From Verrucomicrobiaceae bacterium UBA1938 (lineage in GTDB: Bacteria; Verrucomicrobiota; Verrucomicrobiia; Verrucomicrobiales; Verrucomicrobiaceae): a stretch of 64,000 nt of DNA. The position numbers and the translations under genes were made by a program. The notes under the pieces are model-generated. The model saw nothing but the letters and a program-made list of their open reading frames with translations. It was not told where the DNA came from and did no database searches. Every line of letters starts with the position of its first letter. The first letter of the stretch is position 1. The DNA lies in NCBI GenBank assembly GCA_002336895.1, contig DDFC01000020.1, positions 82,097-146,096 on the forward strand, given 5' to 3'. Below, in pieces: positions 1 through 8,946 of the stretch.

Positions 1-130
1 GTGGCCCCAGGTTCGCTTTCGAGGTGGTCTAATGCGAATCCCCTCCCCCGTCCCAGACTCCGCTGCTCGATGATAAGCTTCGGGGAGAGGCCGGGTGAGG
101 GGGCGATACTCTGATCACGTTAGTCTTAAC
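1..130. other. Intergenic stretch, no gene recognised
   Basis: This is the 3' flank of the pyrophosphatase gene. It contains a C-rich tract followed about 45 bp later by a G-rich tract, the kind of low-complexity sequence often seen in intergenic repeats of GC-rich genomes. I see no convincing gene, RNA or terminator in it. Confidence 0.4.
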
Positions 131-1885
131 TCACGGCGCCGCCAGTTTGGTGACGACGTGGCTCATGTAGGGGAAAAGCTGTTTTTTGCGGCTGACGACG
201 CCGGCCATGTCGTAAACGTGCTCCTTGGCCTGGGGGTAGTCGATGGCGTCGATGACGCGCTGGTCTCCGGCCACGAGCAAGACGCTGTGGTGGCGGGTGA
301 TGTCGGTGACCATGAGGCAGGCGAAGTGGAGATTGTGCTTGGAGAGCAGGGCCTGCAGCGCGCCTTGGAGGTCTGACTCGCGTTTCCAGAATTCGTCGAG
401 ACCGAGCTCCTCGATCTGGGAGATGCTGATGTGCCAGCCGTTTTCCTCGAAGACCTTGCGGTCGCTTTCCAACGCGCGGTCAGGGGTGTTCTCCCGCAGC
501 ATGGAGCCGGCGGCGAAGAAGTCTTTGACGAACTGGGCGCTGTCAATGCCGCCAATGCCGCTGAGCCACTCCAGAATCTCCTTGTCGGTGCTCGTGGTGG
601 TGGGGCTGGTGAGGTGGAGGGTGTCGGAGATGATGCCAGCGCAGAGGCAGATGGCGGTGGCCTTGTCCGGTGCGGCTCCGCGCATGCGGTACATGATGCC
701 CACGATGGTGCAGCTGCTGCCCACGGGCTCATTGATGAAGCGGATGGGCTCCTTGGTGCGCAGGTTGCCGCTGAGGCGGTGGTGGTCGATCACCTCGATG
801 ATCTCCGCTTCGTCAGCACCGGCAACGGCCTGGGCGAATTCATTGTGGTCCACCAGCACGAGCTTCATGCGCGGCAGGTCGATGAGGTCGGACTTGGAGA
901 AGACGCCGAGGAGTCTCTGGGTTTCCTCATCCACCACGGGGAAGAGCGGCTGGCTGGAATGCTGAGCTGCGGGTACGATCTCGCGCAGCGGGGTGCGGGA
1001 GCCGAAGGAGAGAAACTCATGCGTCAGCGCCTCGCCGATGGGGCGGGAGAAACGCAGCAGCTGGGAGGTGCTGGCGGTGTCGTAGGGCGAGTAAATGACG
1101 GCCACGCCTTTCTCCGCCGCACGTTTGAGGATGCTGGATTCCGCCTTGAACTTGCCGGTGATGATGAGGCAGCGTGCGTTCATCTCGATGGCCAGCTCAT
1201 GGATCTCCGGGCGGTCGCCGGTGACCATGACGAGGAGGCTGGGCGGGAACTGCTGAGCGCGCTTGCGGGTGGTCTCAAGGCTGGAGGCGGCGACCACGAG
1301 CACGAAGTCCTGGATCTTTTCCAGCTCATGAGCGGCGGCACCCAGGATGCCGTCGAGCGCGTTGACGATGTTCAGGAGGCTGCTGCGCACCTCGCGGTTG
1401 GCGGCGTCCGTTTTGTCATTGGTCTGCGCCGGCAGAAAGAGCTGTGCCAGCTCCTGCACGGCGGGCATGCCCAGCAGTCTTCCTTCTTCATCCACGATGG
1501 GGATGCTGCGGAAGTTGTGGATCATCATCATGCGGTACACCGAGAGGAAGGTCTGGTGCGGGCTGGCGGTGAAGACATCGCGCCGGCAGATGGTGGCGGC
1601 GGTGGGCCGCACATCCAGCAGCAGGGTGGGGCCGGGCACGCCTGCGGTCTGCAGCACCCAGTTGGTGCGCACGCTGAGCTCCCCGCAGCAGGCGGCCACC
1701 GCTTTCATGCCGCGCACATCGCGCAGAAACGCCGCATAGCCGATGGCCGAGCAGATGGCATCCGTATCCGGGTTGCGGTGTCCGATCACGTGGATGGTGT
1801 CCGGCGTGGTGGATTGATGCAGCGAGCTGGGGATGCGGATCATCGGCGACGAGCTGCTCGTCGCAGCTGTTTCAGAGGCGGCCAT
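131..1885 (-). CDS. ppaC: Manganese-dependent inorganic pyrophosphatase (family II) with CBS-DRTGG-CBS insert
   Basis: Cytoplasmic enzyme that hydrolyses pyrophosphate to phosphate. The DHH-family metal site is visible: GHRNPDTD (His36, Asp40, Asp42) near the N terminus, then VDHNEF and VIDHHRL in the second half. A DHHA2 region follows, with EPVGSSCTIVG and the SPTTTSTDKE stretch. Between the first motif and the DHH core lies a regulatory insert: a CBS domain (about residues 100-155), a DRTGG-like domain (about 165-285) and a second CBS domain (about 290-340). In this family such inserts bind adenine nucleotides and control activity. At 584 aa the protein has the length expected for the regulated form, against about 310 aa for the plain form. 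The gene lies 31 bp downstream of leuD on the same strand. A start at 1843 is also possible. Confidence 0.9.
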   Translation of the reverse strand: MAASETAATSSSSPMIRIPSSLHQSTTPDTIHVIGHRNPDTDAICSAIGYAAFLRDVRGMKAVAACCGELSVRTNWVLQTAGVPGPTLLLDVRPTAATICRRDVFTASPHQTFLSVYRMMMIHNFRSIPIVDEEGRLLGMPAVQELAQLFLPAQTNDKTDAANREVRSSLLNIVNALDGILGAAAHELEKIQDFVLVVAASSLETTRKRAQQFPPSLLVMVTGDRPEIHELAIEMNARCLIITGKFKAESSILKRAAEKGVAVIYSPYDTASTSQLLRFSRPIGEALTHEFLSFGSRTPLREIVPAAQHSSQPLFPVVDEETQRLLGVFSKSDLIDLPRMKLVLVDHNEFAQAVAGADEAEIIEVIDHHRLSGNLRTKEPIRFINEPVGSSCTIVGIMYRMRGAAPDKATAICLCAGIISDTLHLTSPTTTSTDKEILEWLSGIGGIDSAQFVKDFFAAGSMLRENTPDRALESDRKVFEENGWHISISQIEELGLDEFWKRESDLQGALQALLSKHNLHFACLMVTDITRHHSVLLVAGDQRVIDAIDYPQAKEHVYDMAGVVSRKKQLFPYMSHVVTKLAAP

Positions 1886-1916
1886 GCGGGTGGGGTGGAG
1901 GGGAGGCCGGAATCAC

Positions 1917-2513
1917 TCAGGCAAAACCCAGCGCGGTGATGCGGGCATGCACGGCGTCCTTGTTTTCAAGAAGCTCGGCGATGGGATCCCACTTGCCGGT
2001 GGTCAGCGCCTCGTGGGCGGTGGACGGAAGAGTGATGGAGAACTCCTGGTCTTCAAAGAAGACCTTGCCAGCGGTGACGTCGATGGTGACTTCGAGCTGC
2101 GGGTTGCGCTCGATCTCAGCAGCCAGCACGCGGATGTCTGCGGCGGAGGCACACACGCAGGGAATGCCGAGGGTGGTGCAGTTGCCGAAGAAGATTTCAG
2201 CGAAGCTCTCGGCGATGACGGCGCGGATGCCGAAGCGGTAGAGGGCCTGGGGGGCGTGCTCGCGGGAGCTGCCGCAGCCGAAGTTGGTGCCGGAGAGGAG
2301 GATGTTGGCGCCTTTGAAGCGGGGATCGTCGAGCGGATGGCCGGTGGGCTTGCCGTCTTTGTCGAAACGCACGTCGTAGAAGGCGAATTCGCCGAGGCCG
2401 TCAAACGTCACGCATTTCATGAAGCGTGCCGGGATGATGCGGTCGGTGTCGATGTCAGAACCGGGGACGTAAACGCCACGACCGGCGACTTGGGTGATTT
2501 TTGCGAGTGCCAT
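1917..2513 (-). CDS. leuD: 3-isopropylmalate dehydratase small subunit
   Basis: Small (swivel-domain) subunit of isopropylmalate isomerase, which converts 2-isopropylmalate to 3-isopropylmalate in leucine synthesis. It works with the LeuC iron-sulfur subunit, which is not in this window. Characteristic segments are VPGSDIDTDRIIPARF near residue 20, GTNFGCGSSREHAPQAL near the middle, and the following AVIAESFAEIFFGNC stretch. The 198 aa length is normal for LeuD. The gene is 47 bp downstream of the O-antigen-ligase-like gene on the same strand and 31 bp upstream of the pyrophosphatase gene, so the three may share a transcript, although their functions do not form one pathway. Confidence 0.93.
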   Translation of the reverse strand: MALAKITQVAGRGVYVPGSDIDTDRIIPARFMKCVTFDGLGEFAFYDVRFDKDGKPTGHPLDDPRFKGANILLSGTNFGCGSSREHAPQALYRFGIRAVIAESFAEIFFGNCTTLGIPCVCASAADIRVLAAEIERNPQLEVTIDVTAGKVFFEDQEFSITLPSTAHEALTTGKWDPIAELLENKDAVHARITALGFA

Positions 2514-2560
2514 GAGGGGCGCGACAGTAGCGGAATTCGGCGCGAGGGCAAATGCACTTC

Positions 2561-4477
2561 TCAGCGTCCTTGCTGCTGGCGGCGGGCGGCCCGCTCCTTT
2601 TCGGCCTCCAAGGCGGTCTGGCGCAGGAGCTCGCGGTAGTTGTCCTGCCAGTTGATGGTGCCTTCGGGGTTCAGCACTTTGGCCTGTCCGGCCCAGAGAT
2701 AGGCGGATTCGGCCTGCTCGTACTGCTTGAGACGGTGGTAGTGCATGCCCAAGGCCAGACGGGGCTCTTCGTAGAGGGGGGCCAGCGCGAGGGCGTGCTG
2801 GACGGACTGAAACGCGGAATCGTGCTTCCCGGCGGCGTCCTGGGCATCTGCCAGCGCCAGCTGGTAGAGGTAGTTGTGGGGATTCAGGGTTGTGGCCCGG
2901 GTCAGCTCTTTGAGGGAGGCATCCACGGTGCGCAGGTAGGTGTCTTTCGTCATGTCCTGGCGGATCGAGTCCATCAGGGCAACCCCGTGCTGGTAGGCCA
3001 GGACGGCATTGCGGGGGTCCATGCGGGTGGCGTTTTCAAAGTTGCGCAGAGCCTTGGCGGTCTCCTTCTGGCTGCTCTGGAGGCGGGCGCAGGCTGCGTA
3101 GCCGTCTGCGATGCCAAAGACGACCGTCCCGCCGATGAGGGCTGCCGAGGCCGCCAGCAGGGCCACTTTCATGAGAAATCGCAGGCTCCAGATGCGGCGG
3201 GGGCGGAAGACCTCGCTCTCGATGCCAGGATTGGCCAGCAGCCCGAGCAGGATGGCTCCCACCACCGCTGTGACCGGGATATGGGCCTGAAATTCAAAGG
3301 CGGCCTGCACCAGTGTGGCCAGCAGGGCGGAAATGCCCCCCAGCACCAAGGCCAGCGCATTGCTGCCGAGCATGCCGGTGGCCGGGAATCTCTCTGCGGC
3401 AAACCAGCGCAGGAAGCGCAGGCCATTGAGCAGGTGTGCCAGCACGGCCAGGACCACCAGCGCCAGCCCGGCCCAGCCGTAGTCAGCCATCATCTGCAGG
3501 TATTCATTGTGGGCGAAGAGAGAATCCCCTGTCAGTGCGGAGGACTCCGGGTCGCGGTGGGTGATGCCGCCTTCGTAGAACATACGTGCGCCGACACCCG
3601 TCCAGGGGGCATCGGCATGCTGGGCCAGCGCCGCGCGCCAGATGTGCACGCGCACATCCGTGCCCACCGGGGTGACCAGCTGCCGGGTGAGCAGGGAGTC
3701 CTCGTTCACCTTATACAATGCACCCGCACCCGCACCGCCCACCAGCAGGAGGGCCAGGATCAGCCAGATGAAGAGCTTGCGCTTCGTGCGCCAGACCACC
3801 CACAGGCTCAGCAGCACAAAGACTCCGGCCCCGACAGCCAGGCCCAAAAGCGCCGCGCGGCTCTGCGTCAGCATCACCCCGGTCAGCATGCCCAGAATGC
3901 CAAAGCCCAGCAGCAGGCGTGAGGCGATATGGATGCGCGCGAAGAGCATGACTCCCGCCGACAGGAAGGAGGCAAAGGAAAGGAAGGCCGCGAGGTGGTT
4001 GGGATTGTTGAAAAAGCCGCCGATACGCCCCGGGGGGAAGGAGCGGGCGAAGCCCGGCACCAGATGGAAATCCCAGCGGCCTTTGAAGTTCAGCCACCCG
4101 GCGGTGAGATTTCCCGCCACGAGCACCAGCAGCACGCAGACGATGCCCAGCCGCCACTTCGACTGGCTCACAGCCGTGACCGTCAGCATGTAGGCCACAA
4201 AGCAGGCCAGAAGAACTGCCCCGTCTTCCCGGGCATAGATCTCCACTGGCGAGGTCCAGGCCCGCCAGCCGATGTAGCCCGCCAGTCCCAGGATCGTCAG
4301 CAGGCACCAGTCATTGGGCTGAAAGCGTACGCGCAGCTTCCACCGCAGCACGGCCACCACTCCCGCCATCCCGAGCAGCAGGCAACCCGGCCAAAAAAAG
4401 AGCAGGCGTGTCTCCGTGCCGAGCAGCCCGGTCACGAACAGACCGAGGAGAAAGAAGATGAAAGCGAGTTTCTGCAT
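2561..4477 (-). CDS. O-antigen ligase / Wzy-like polysaccharide membrane protein with C-terminal TPRs
   Basis: Predicted inner-membrane protein of the O-antigen ligase/polymerase superfamily, which joins glycan chains to a lipid carrier, lipid A core or protein. The N-terminal two thirds is a series of hydrophobic helices. The Wzy_C-like part includes TQSRAALLGLAVGAG and the typical AHNEYLQMMADYGWAGL segment. The last 180 or so residues are hydrophilic with TPR-like helical repeats (for example ALRNFENATRMDPRN and AFQSVQHALALAPLYEE), presumably periplasmic. The acceptor cannot be told from sequence, and no other glycan-assembly gene is adjacent. It is divergent from the gene starting at 4635. 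Confidence 0.82.
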   Translation of the reverse strand: MQKLAFIFFLLGLFVTGLLGTETRLLFFWPGCLLLGMAGVVAVLRWKLRVRFQPNDWCLLTILGLAGYIGWRAWTSPVEIYAREDGAVLLACFVAYMLTVTAVSQSKWRLGIVCVLLVLVAGNLTAGWLNFKGRWDFHLVPGFARSFPPGRIGGFFNNPNHLAAFLSFASFLSAGVMLFARIHIASRLLLGFGILGMLTGVMLTQSRAALLGLAVGAGVFVLLSLWVVWRTKRKLFIWLILALLLVGGAGAGALYKVNEDSLLTRQLVTPVGTDVRVHIWRAALAQHADAPWTGVGARMFYEGGITHRDPESSALTGDSLFAHNEYLQMMADYGWAGLALVVLAVLAHLLNGLRFLRWFAAERFPATGMLGSNALALVLGGISALLATLVQAAFEFQAHIPVTAVVGAILLGLLANPGIESEVFRPRRIWSLRFLMKVALLAASAALIGGTVVFGIADGYAACARLQSSQKETAKALRNFENATRMDPRNAVLAYQHGVALMDSIRQDMTKDTYLRTVDASLKELTRATTLNPHNYLYQLALADAQDAAGKHDSAFQSVQHALALAPLYEEPRLALGMHYHRLKQYEQAESAYLWAGQAKVLNPEGTINWQDNYRELLRQTALEAEKERAARRQQQGR

Positions 4478-4536
4478 GCCAAAAAGCCGCCCGAAGACGG
4501 AACAGCCTGAAAATGAACACCGATTCCGAGGTGTTG

Positions 4537-4554
4537 GACACTGAAAAAAGTGTC
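4537..4554. promoter_or_regulatory. Short dyad in divergent intergenic region
   Basis: GACACT and AGTGTC form a perfect 6-bp inverted repeat separated by six bases, inside the 157-bp gap between two divergent genes. It could be an operator, but a dyad this short can occur by chance and nothing links it to a known regulator. Confidence 0.25.
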
Positions 4555-4634
4555 TGAGTTGTCAGGGGCTTGTCAAAGCGGGCAAAAAACCAGCTGTGGC
4601 TTGCGCAAGGCCGGTTCAGGTTTCTCGTCACAGC

Positions 4635-5336
4635 ATGAAGACTGCCGCCAGCCTGTTGATGGAAACGAATGACGCCAGTCAGGATGCCGAGGCTGTTTTT
4701 AAACGCGTGTTTCGCACTGATTATACCCAGCCGGGCTTTGCAGTGATGGTGCTGGCGGCTGGGACGGGTTCTTATGAACTGAGGCATCACATGACGGTCT
4801 TGAAAGCGCGCCTTTCCGAGCTGCATACGGCGCGATGGGGAGAGGGGCTTGAGTATCTTTCTATGGGTCGGTTTGATCAGCAGAACACCACACGGCTTCA
4901 TCTGGACGGCGCACCTGAGAGGTCGTTTTTGATGCTTGGCTACGAGCCCACGCGCGTGCGCAGTGATTTCCACATCGCTGATTTCACCCGCTGTGCCCAC
5001 GATCTGGGGATGAGTCCGGCGGAGTTTCTCCGGCAGCACAATCCCATGTTCAGCTCAGGTGCGGAAATGCTGCGGCAGCATCTCATCACCCTTTCAGACT
5101 GGCATGAAGACCGGTCTCGTATCGTAGTCATCAACAACAGCATGGCAGCACCTGATTCATTTGGTTCGACTCACGGCGTGCTGCACGGGGCGAGCATTTC
5201 GTGCCCCGATCCAACGGCATCGAGGGTCATCAATTCCACCATGATGGCACCAGCACGGTTTGCCACCTGCGATCCCGCCATGCATGTGCAGCAGTTTCTC
5301 TCCACGGATGCCATTTCCGGGCAGATACTAAGCTAG
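4635..5336 (+). CDS. Conserved hypothetical protein, possible Fe(II)/2-oxoglutarate oxygenase
   Basis: I do not recognise a named family. The 233-residue protein is soluble with no signal peptide. It carries an HxD motif at His89-Leu-Asp91 (in TTRLHLDGAP), then a His at 184 (GVLHGAS) and an Arg at 197 (TASRVINS). The order HxD...H followed about 12 residues later by Arg is what Fe(II)/2-oxoglutarate oxygenases use for iron and the 2OG carboxylate. That functional reading is inference from spacing only. The start at 4635 is chosen because the sequence upstream of it in this frame is Arg/Ser-rich and lies over the intergenic region. It is divergent from the O-antigen-ligase-like gene and convergent with murC-murB. 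Confidence 0.65.
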   Translation: MKTAASLLMETNDASQDAEAVFKRVFRTDYTQPGFAVMVLAAGTGSYELRHHMTVLKARLSELHTARWGEGLEYLSMGRFDQQNTTRLHLDGAPERSFLMLGYEPTRVRSDFHIADFTRCAHDLGMSPAEFLRQHNPMFSSGAEMLRQHLITLSDWHEDRSRIVVINNSMAAPDSFGSTHGVLHGASISCPDPTASRVINSTMMAPARFATCDPAMHVQQFLSTDAISGQILS

Positions 5337-5342
5337 ACGAGA

Positions 5343-7649
5343 TCACAGCGGCAGCGGCTGATCTTCACCGATGACCTTTACTTCCATCTCCAGAGTCACG
5401 CCGCGCTCCTGCAGGGCGGTTTCTTTGATCTGGGCCACGAGGTCGAGGACTTCGCGGGCGGTGGCACCGCCTTGATTGACGATGAAGTTGGCGTGGATGT
5501 CGCTGACGATGGCCTTGCCCACATTGCGGCCTTTGAGGGCGAGATCATCGATGAGCTTGCCGGCACCGCAGAGTTCGGGGTTCTTGAAGGTGCAGCCGGC
5601 GCTGGCACCGACGGGCTGGGAGGTGCGGCGCTTGTAATGGGAGGCGGCGAGCTTGGTGTCGATTTCCTCGCGAGGGGCAGGGGTGCCCTTAAGCACGGCG
5701 GAGACGACATAACGCTCCTCAAACTCGGGCACGCTGCGGTAGTGGTGGGTAATTTCTGCGAGCGGCTTTTCCTTGATGGCGCCATCGGTGTCGATGAAGC
5801 GGACGCTGACGATCTGGTCGAAGGTTTCGCTGCCCATTGCCCCGGCGTTCATGCGGATGGCACCGCCGAGATTGCCAGGAATGCCCTCCATCCATTCAAA
5901 GCCGCCGAGACCTGCATTCCGTGCTGCACTGGCGATTTTCTTGAGCCGTGTTCCCGCTCCGGCGGTGATGAGATCGCCATTCACTGTCACATTTTCAAAG
6001 TCGCCCTTGGTGTGGATGACCGCGCCACGAATGCCGCCGTCTTTGACGAGGAGATTGGAGCCACGGCCGATGACGCGGATGGGGATGGAGGCGGAGCGCA
6101 GGTAGCGCACGACCTCCGCAAAAGAGGCCTCATTGCGGGGCTCGATCCAGTACTGAGCGGGGCCACCGATGAGCCAGGTGGTGTGGCGGTTCATCGGCTC
6201 GTAGAGGCGTGCGACCCCGCCGCCGTTGGCTTCGAGGATGGCGCAGAGTTTTTCGAGCACGGGGAGATCGCGCGCGATGCAGCGGCCGACTTCGTGCACA
6301 TTGCCAGCGCCGAGGGTGATGAGGAGATCGCCGGGGCGGAGGGCATTGCCCACTTTGTCACGCGCGACAGGCATGGTGGGCGTGCTGCCGGTCTTGGTGT
6401 GGTCGTTTTGCAGGCGTACCTCTTCGAGGATCGTCTCACCGCTCACACCAGGCAGCGGTTTTTCGCTGGCCGGATAGACATCGGTCACAAACAGCTCGTC
6501 CACATCGCCGAAGCTGGCACCGAACTCCTTTTTCAAGAGCTGGGTGCGGCTGTAGCGGTGCGGCTGGAAGAGGCAGACGATGCGCTTGGCGTTCAGGCCT
6601 TTCGCGGTGGCCAGCGTGGCGGCGATTTCGCTGGGGTGGTGGCCGTAGTCGTCCACCACAGTGAAGCGCTCGCCGCTGTGGCGGATTTCGAAACGGCGCC
6701 TGGCTCCGCGGAAAGTACGCAGCGCGTGCTGGATGGCCTCAAAGGAGACGCCGCAGCGGGTGGCCAGCGCGATGGCTGCGAGCGCATTGGAGACGTTGTG
6801 CTTTCCAGGAATGCCGAGCGTGGCCGTGCCGAGAAGCTGATCTTTCTGATACACCTCGAACTCGGAATGATCCGGCTTCATCGAGAGGATGGTGGCCGAG
6901 AAATCATGCTCACGGCTCCAGCCGTAGCTGACGCCTTGCGGGCCAGCGCAGACCTCACGGGCCACGGGGTCCTCCGCGCAATGCACCCAGAGGCCGCGTG
7001 TCTGGCTGAGGACCTGGCGAAAGACGGCCTTGATGGCCTCGATGCCGTCGTAAAAGTCGAGATGCTCGGGCTCGATGTTCAGGACGATGGCGTGCTCGGG
7101 GTGGAAATTGACCAAGGTGCCGTCGCTTTCATCGCCTTCGGCCACGAAGAGCTGGCCTTCGGTGTCCCAGTGCGCATTGGAGCCGAGGATGGGGATCTCC
7201 GCGCCCACGTAGTGGCTGGGCTTGAGGCCGCCCTGGCGCAGCACGTGGGCGGTGAGGGCTGAGGTGGTGGTCTTGCCGTGGGTGCCGCAGACGACGACAC
7301 CCTGCTTGTTGGCCATCACAGCGGCCAGTGCCTCAGCGCGGCGGATGAGCGGGATGCCCTGCTTGTAGGCGGCCTCGTAGGCCACGTTGCCGGGCTTGAT
7401 GGCGCTGGAGTAGATGACCATGTCGCAGTCCTCCACCTCCTTTTCCGTGTGGCCGTGGAAGAACTGAAGGCCGAGCTTTTGCAGGCGGTCCGTCTCCAAA
7501 GTGGTGGCCTTGTCCGAACCGCTAACCTTGTGCCCCAGCCCCAGGAGCAGCAGGGCCAGCCCGCTCATGCCTGAACCCGCAACGCCAATGAGGTCGATGC
7601 GCATGGGGTGACGGCTTTCTTTGAGGAGGCTGAGGACGGCGTGGGTCAT
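5343..7649 (-). CDS. murC/murB: Bifunctional UDP-N-acetylmuramate-alanine ligase / UDP-N-acetylenolpyruvoylglucosamine reductase (MurC-MurB fusion)
   Basis: One 768-residue chain carries two cytoplasmic steps of peptidoglycan precursor synthesis. The N-terminal MurC part (about 1-460) has GVAGSGMSGLALLL for UDP-sugar binding, the ATP loop GTHGKTTT at 122-129, and the Mur-ligase C domain (VVDDYGHHPSEIAATL). The MurB part (about 475-768) opens with YEPMNRHTTWLIGG and has the FAD-site segments RGSNLLVKDGG and GIPGNLGGAIRMNAGAMG. The proton-donor position usually read as GS.FKNP is GCTFKNP here, with Cys in place of Ser, a substitution I believe occurs in some MurB proteins. The order C then B reverses the pathway, in which MurB acts first. 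A MurB/MurC fusion has been described in Verrucomicrobium spinosum. The start at 7649 is preferred; 7604 is the alternative. Confidence 0.93.
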   Translation of the reverse strand: MTHAVLSLLKESRHPMRIDLIGVAGSGMSGLALLLLGLGHKVSGSDKATTLETDRLQKLGLQFFHGHTEKEVEDCDMVIYSSAIKPGNVAYEAAYKQGIPLIRRAEALAAVMANKQGVVVCGTHGKTTTSALTAHVLRQGGLKPSHYVGAEIPILGSNAHWDTEGQLFVAEGDESDGTLVNFHPEHAIVLNIEPEHLDFYDGIEAIKAVFRQVLSQTRGLWVHCAEDPVAREVCAGPQGVSYGWSREHDFSATILSMKPDHSEFEVYQKDQLLGTATLGIPGKHNVSNALAAIALATRCGVSFEAIQHALRTFRGARRRFEIRHSGERFTVVDDYGHHPSEIAATLATAKGLNAKRIVCLFQPHRYSRTQLLKKEFGASFGDVDELFVTDVYPASEKPLPGVSGETILEEVRLQNDHTKTGSTPTMPVARDKVGNALRPGDLLITLGAGNVHEVGRCIARDLPVLEKLCAILEANGGGVARLYEPMNRHTTWLIGGPAQYWIEPRNEASFAEVVRYLRSASIPIRVIGRGSNLLVKDGGIRGAVIHTKGDFENVTVNGDLITAGAGTRLKKIASAARNAGLGGFEWMEGIPGNLGGAIRMNAGAMGSETFDQIVSVRFIDTDGAIKEKPLAEITHHYRSVPEFEERYVVSAVLKGTPAPREEIDTKLAASHYKRRTSQPVGASAGCTFKNPELCGAGKLIDDLALKGRNVGKAIVSDIHANFIVNQGGATAREVLDLVAQIKETALQERGVTLEMEVKVIGEDQPLPL

Positions 7650-7794
7650 GATGGAGTGAGCACGGAAGCTAGGCCGTGATTGGCACGGGGGCAAGAAGGG
7701 GACTTCTTAGGGAGCCTGAAATCTTGGCCATTATTTGTCATCGCCTCCATGAGCGGGGTCTGCTCTCATATCCGCGGGAATAAAAATCCCATGC

Positions 7795-8529
7795 ATGAAA
7801 CCAGACATTCAGATTATTCCGAAACTGTGGACAACGATTCCGGAGGCGATTCGCAACCGGGTGGGGAGGGAGGCGGGAACGCAGCGTGCGATCTTTGAAG
7901 AAGGGCATCTGCTCATCATCCTGCATCAGCTGCCGGGACCGCATGATGTGGAACGGCGACCGGCTTTGTTCTGGCGCCAGCCAGATGGGGTGTGGAAATC
8001 GACCCCGGACAACGGCGGAAGCCTGGCGCTGCAGAACCAGCTGGCGGCCTACGCAGCCCGTCTGGAGGAACTGGACAAGGCGGAGCATGCGGCGCAAACC
8101 GCGGCCGAGTATCACGAGGTGCTGGAGGCCATCGCCCCGGTGCTGCGCAGCTCGCGCGGCATGCACCGCGCGCTGCAGCAGGCGCGAGAATTTGTGAAAG
8201 CGGACCGCGATGTGATCAATCTGCGGGATCAGGCCGCAGGTGTGGAGCGCACCGCCGAGCTGCTGCTGCAGGATGCGCAATTTGGCCTGAACTTCACGGT
8301 GGCCAAGCAGGCCGAGGCGCAGGCGCAAAGCGCGCAGATCATGGCAAACACCTCGCACCGCCTGAATGTGATGGCAGCGCTGTTTCTGCCGCTGACAGCG
8401 CTGACGGGGCTGTTCAGCATGTATGTGCGTGCGGACGTGGCCGACACGCCGACGAACTTCTGGCTGATCGCGGGAGCTGGTGTGTTCATCGGCGTGGTGA
8501 TGAGCTCGCTGGTGGTGGCCCGGCGTTGA
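7795..8529 (+). CDS. CorA-like metal-transporter family protein lacking the GMN motif
   Basis: A 244-residue protein with a helical cytoplasmic N-terminal part and two C-terminal membrane helices (about 197-217 and 222-242), the layout of CorA Mg2+ channels. The helical stretch before TM1 (for example DQAAGVERTAELLLQDAQFG, then a Gln/Ala-rich stalk) fits the long CorA stalk helix. At the end of TM1, where CorA has YGMNF, this protein reads TGLFSMYV, so the Gly-Met-Asn selectivity signature is missing. It is also short for CorA (usually 290-370 aa). Transport of another ion, or loss of transport, are both possible. It is a lone gene, divergent from murC-murB. Confidence 0.65.
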   Translation: MKPDIQIIPKLWTTIPEAIRNRVGREAGTQRAIFEEGHLLIILHQLPGPHDVERRPALFWRQPDGVWKSTPDNGGSLALQNQLAAYAARLEELDKAEHAAQTAAEYHEVLEAIAPVLRSSRGMHRALQQAREFVKADRDVINLRDQAAGVERTAELLLQDAQFGLNFTVAKQAEAQAQSAQIMANTSHRLNVMAALFLPLTALTGLFSMYVRADVADTPTNFWLIAGAGVFIGVVMSSLVVARR

Positions 8530-8558
8530 AACACGACCCGGCAGACGGTGGCAGGATC

Positions 8559-8906
8559 TTACGGTGACAAGGTGCTGACCTGGCTCTCCGTCAGGTAGTA
8601 ACCTTTGTCGTCTTTGCGCACGACGCATCGAATCGCGTAAGACGGGCAGTCCAGGCTGGATTCAGGCATGGGTCGCAAAACGATCTCTGCAGCCAGAAGG
8701 TTCTGAAGGGGGCTGGGCTTGCAAACAATGGTCGCTTGCACCGCGGTTGCCTTCCCCTTCTGCTCAAGGCCAGGGCCGGAGATCATCTGACCGCCATTCG
8801 AATAAACCACATGCACGGACAGCCGGATGCCTTCTGCCGCCTTCTGTTCGATGAAGGGGGTGAGGATTTCTGTGACAATGAAAAGACGCAGCGCCTTGTC
8901 CGGCAT
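8559..8906 (-). CDS. Hypothetical protein
   Basis: Predicted 115-residue soluble protein with no recognised domain. The composition is ordinary for a coding region and it has two cysteines in the second half. The start at 8906 is chosen because it leaves 40 bp after the pectate-lyase stop; an upstream ATG at 8975 would overlap that gene. It could be the last gene of the DUF2851-pectate lyase transcript. It is convergent with the CorA-like gene. No function can be assigned. Confidence 0.5.
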   Translation of the reverse strand: MPDKALRLFIVTEILTPFIEQKAAEGIRLSVHVVYSNGGQMISGPGLEQKGKATAVQATIVCKPSPLQNLLAAEIVLRPMPESSLDCPSYAIRCVVRKDDKGYYLTESQVSTLSP

Positions 8907-8946
8907 GAATCCAGGTGGCGAATCGAGGGGAGGCTTCACAGAATGT

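Noticed and set aside
431..1939. Long open frame on the plus strand opposite the pyrophosphatase gene
   Set aside because: It is antisense to a well-supported enzyme, has low-complexity Gly/Ala/His composition and matches no family.
4537..4554. Operator of a named regulator
   Set aside because: The dyad is only 6 bp per arm and occurs once, so it is kept as a low-confidence feature only.
5472..7262. Nearly 600-codon open frame opposite murC-murB
   Set aside because: The complement of a GC-rich gene gives long open frames by codon bias; the protein has no recognisable domain.
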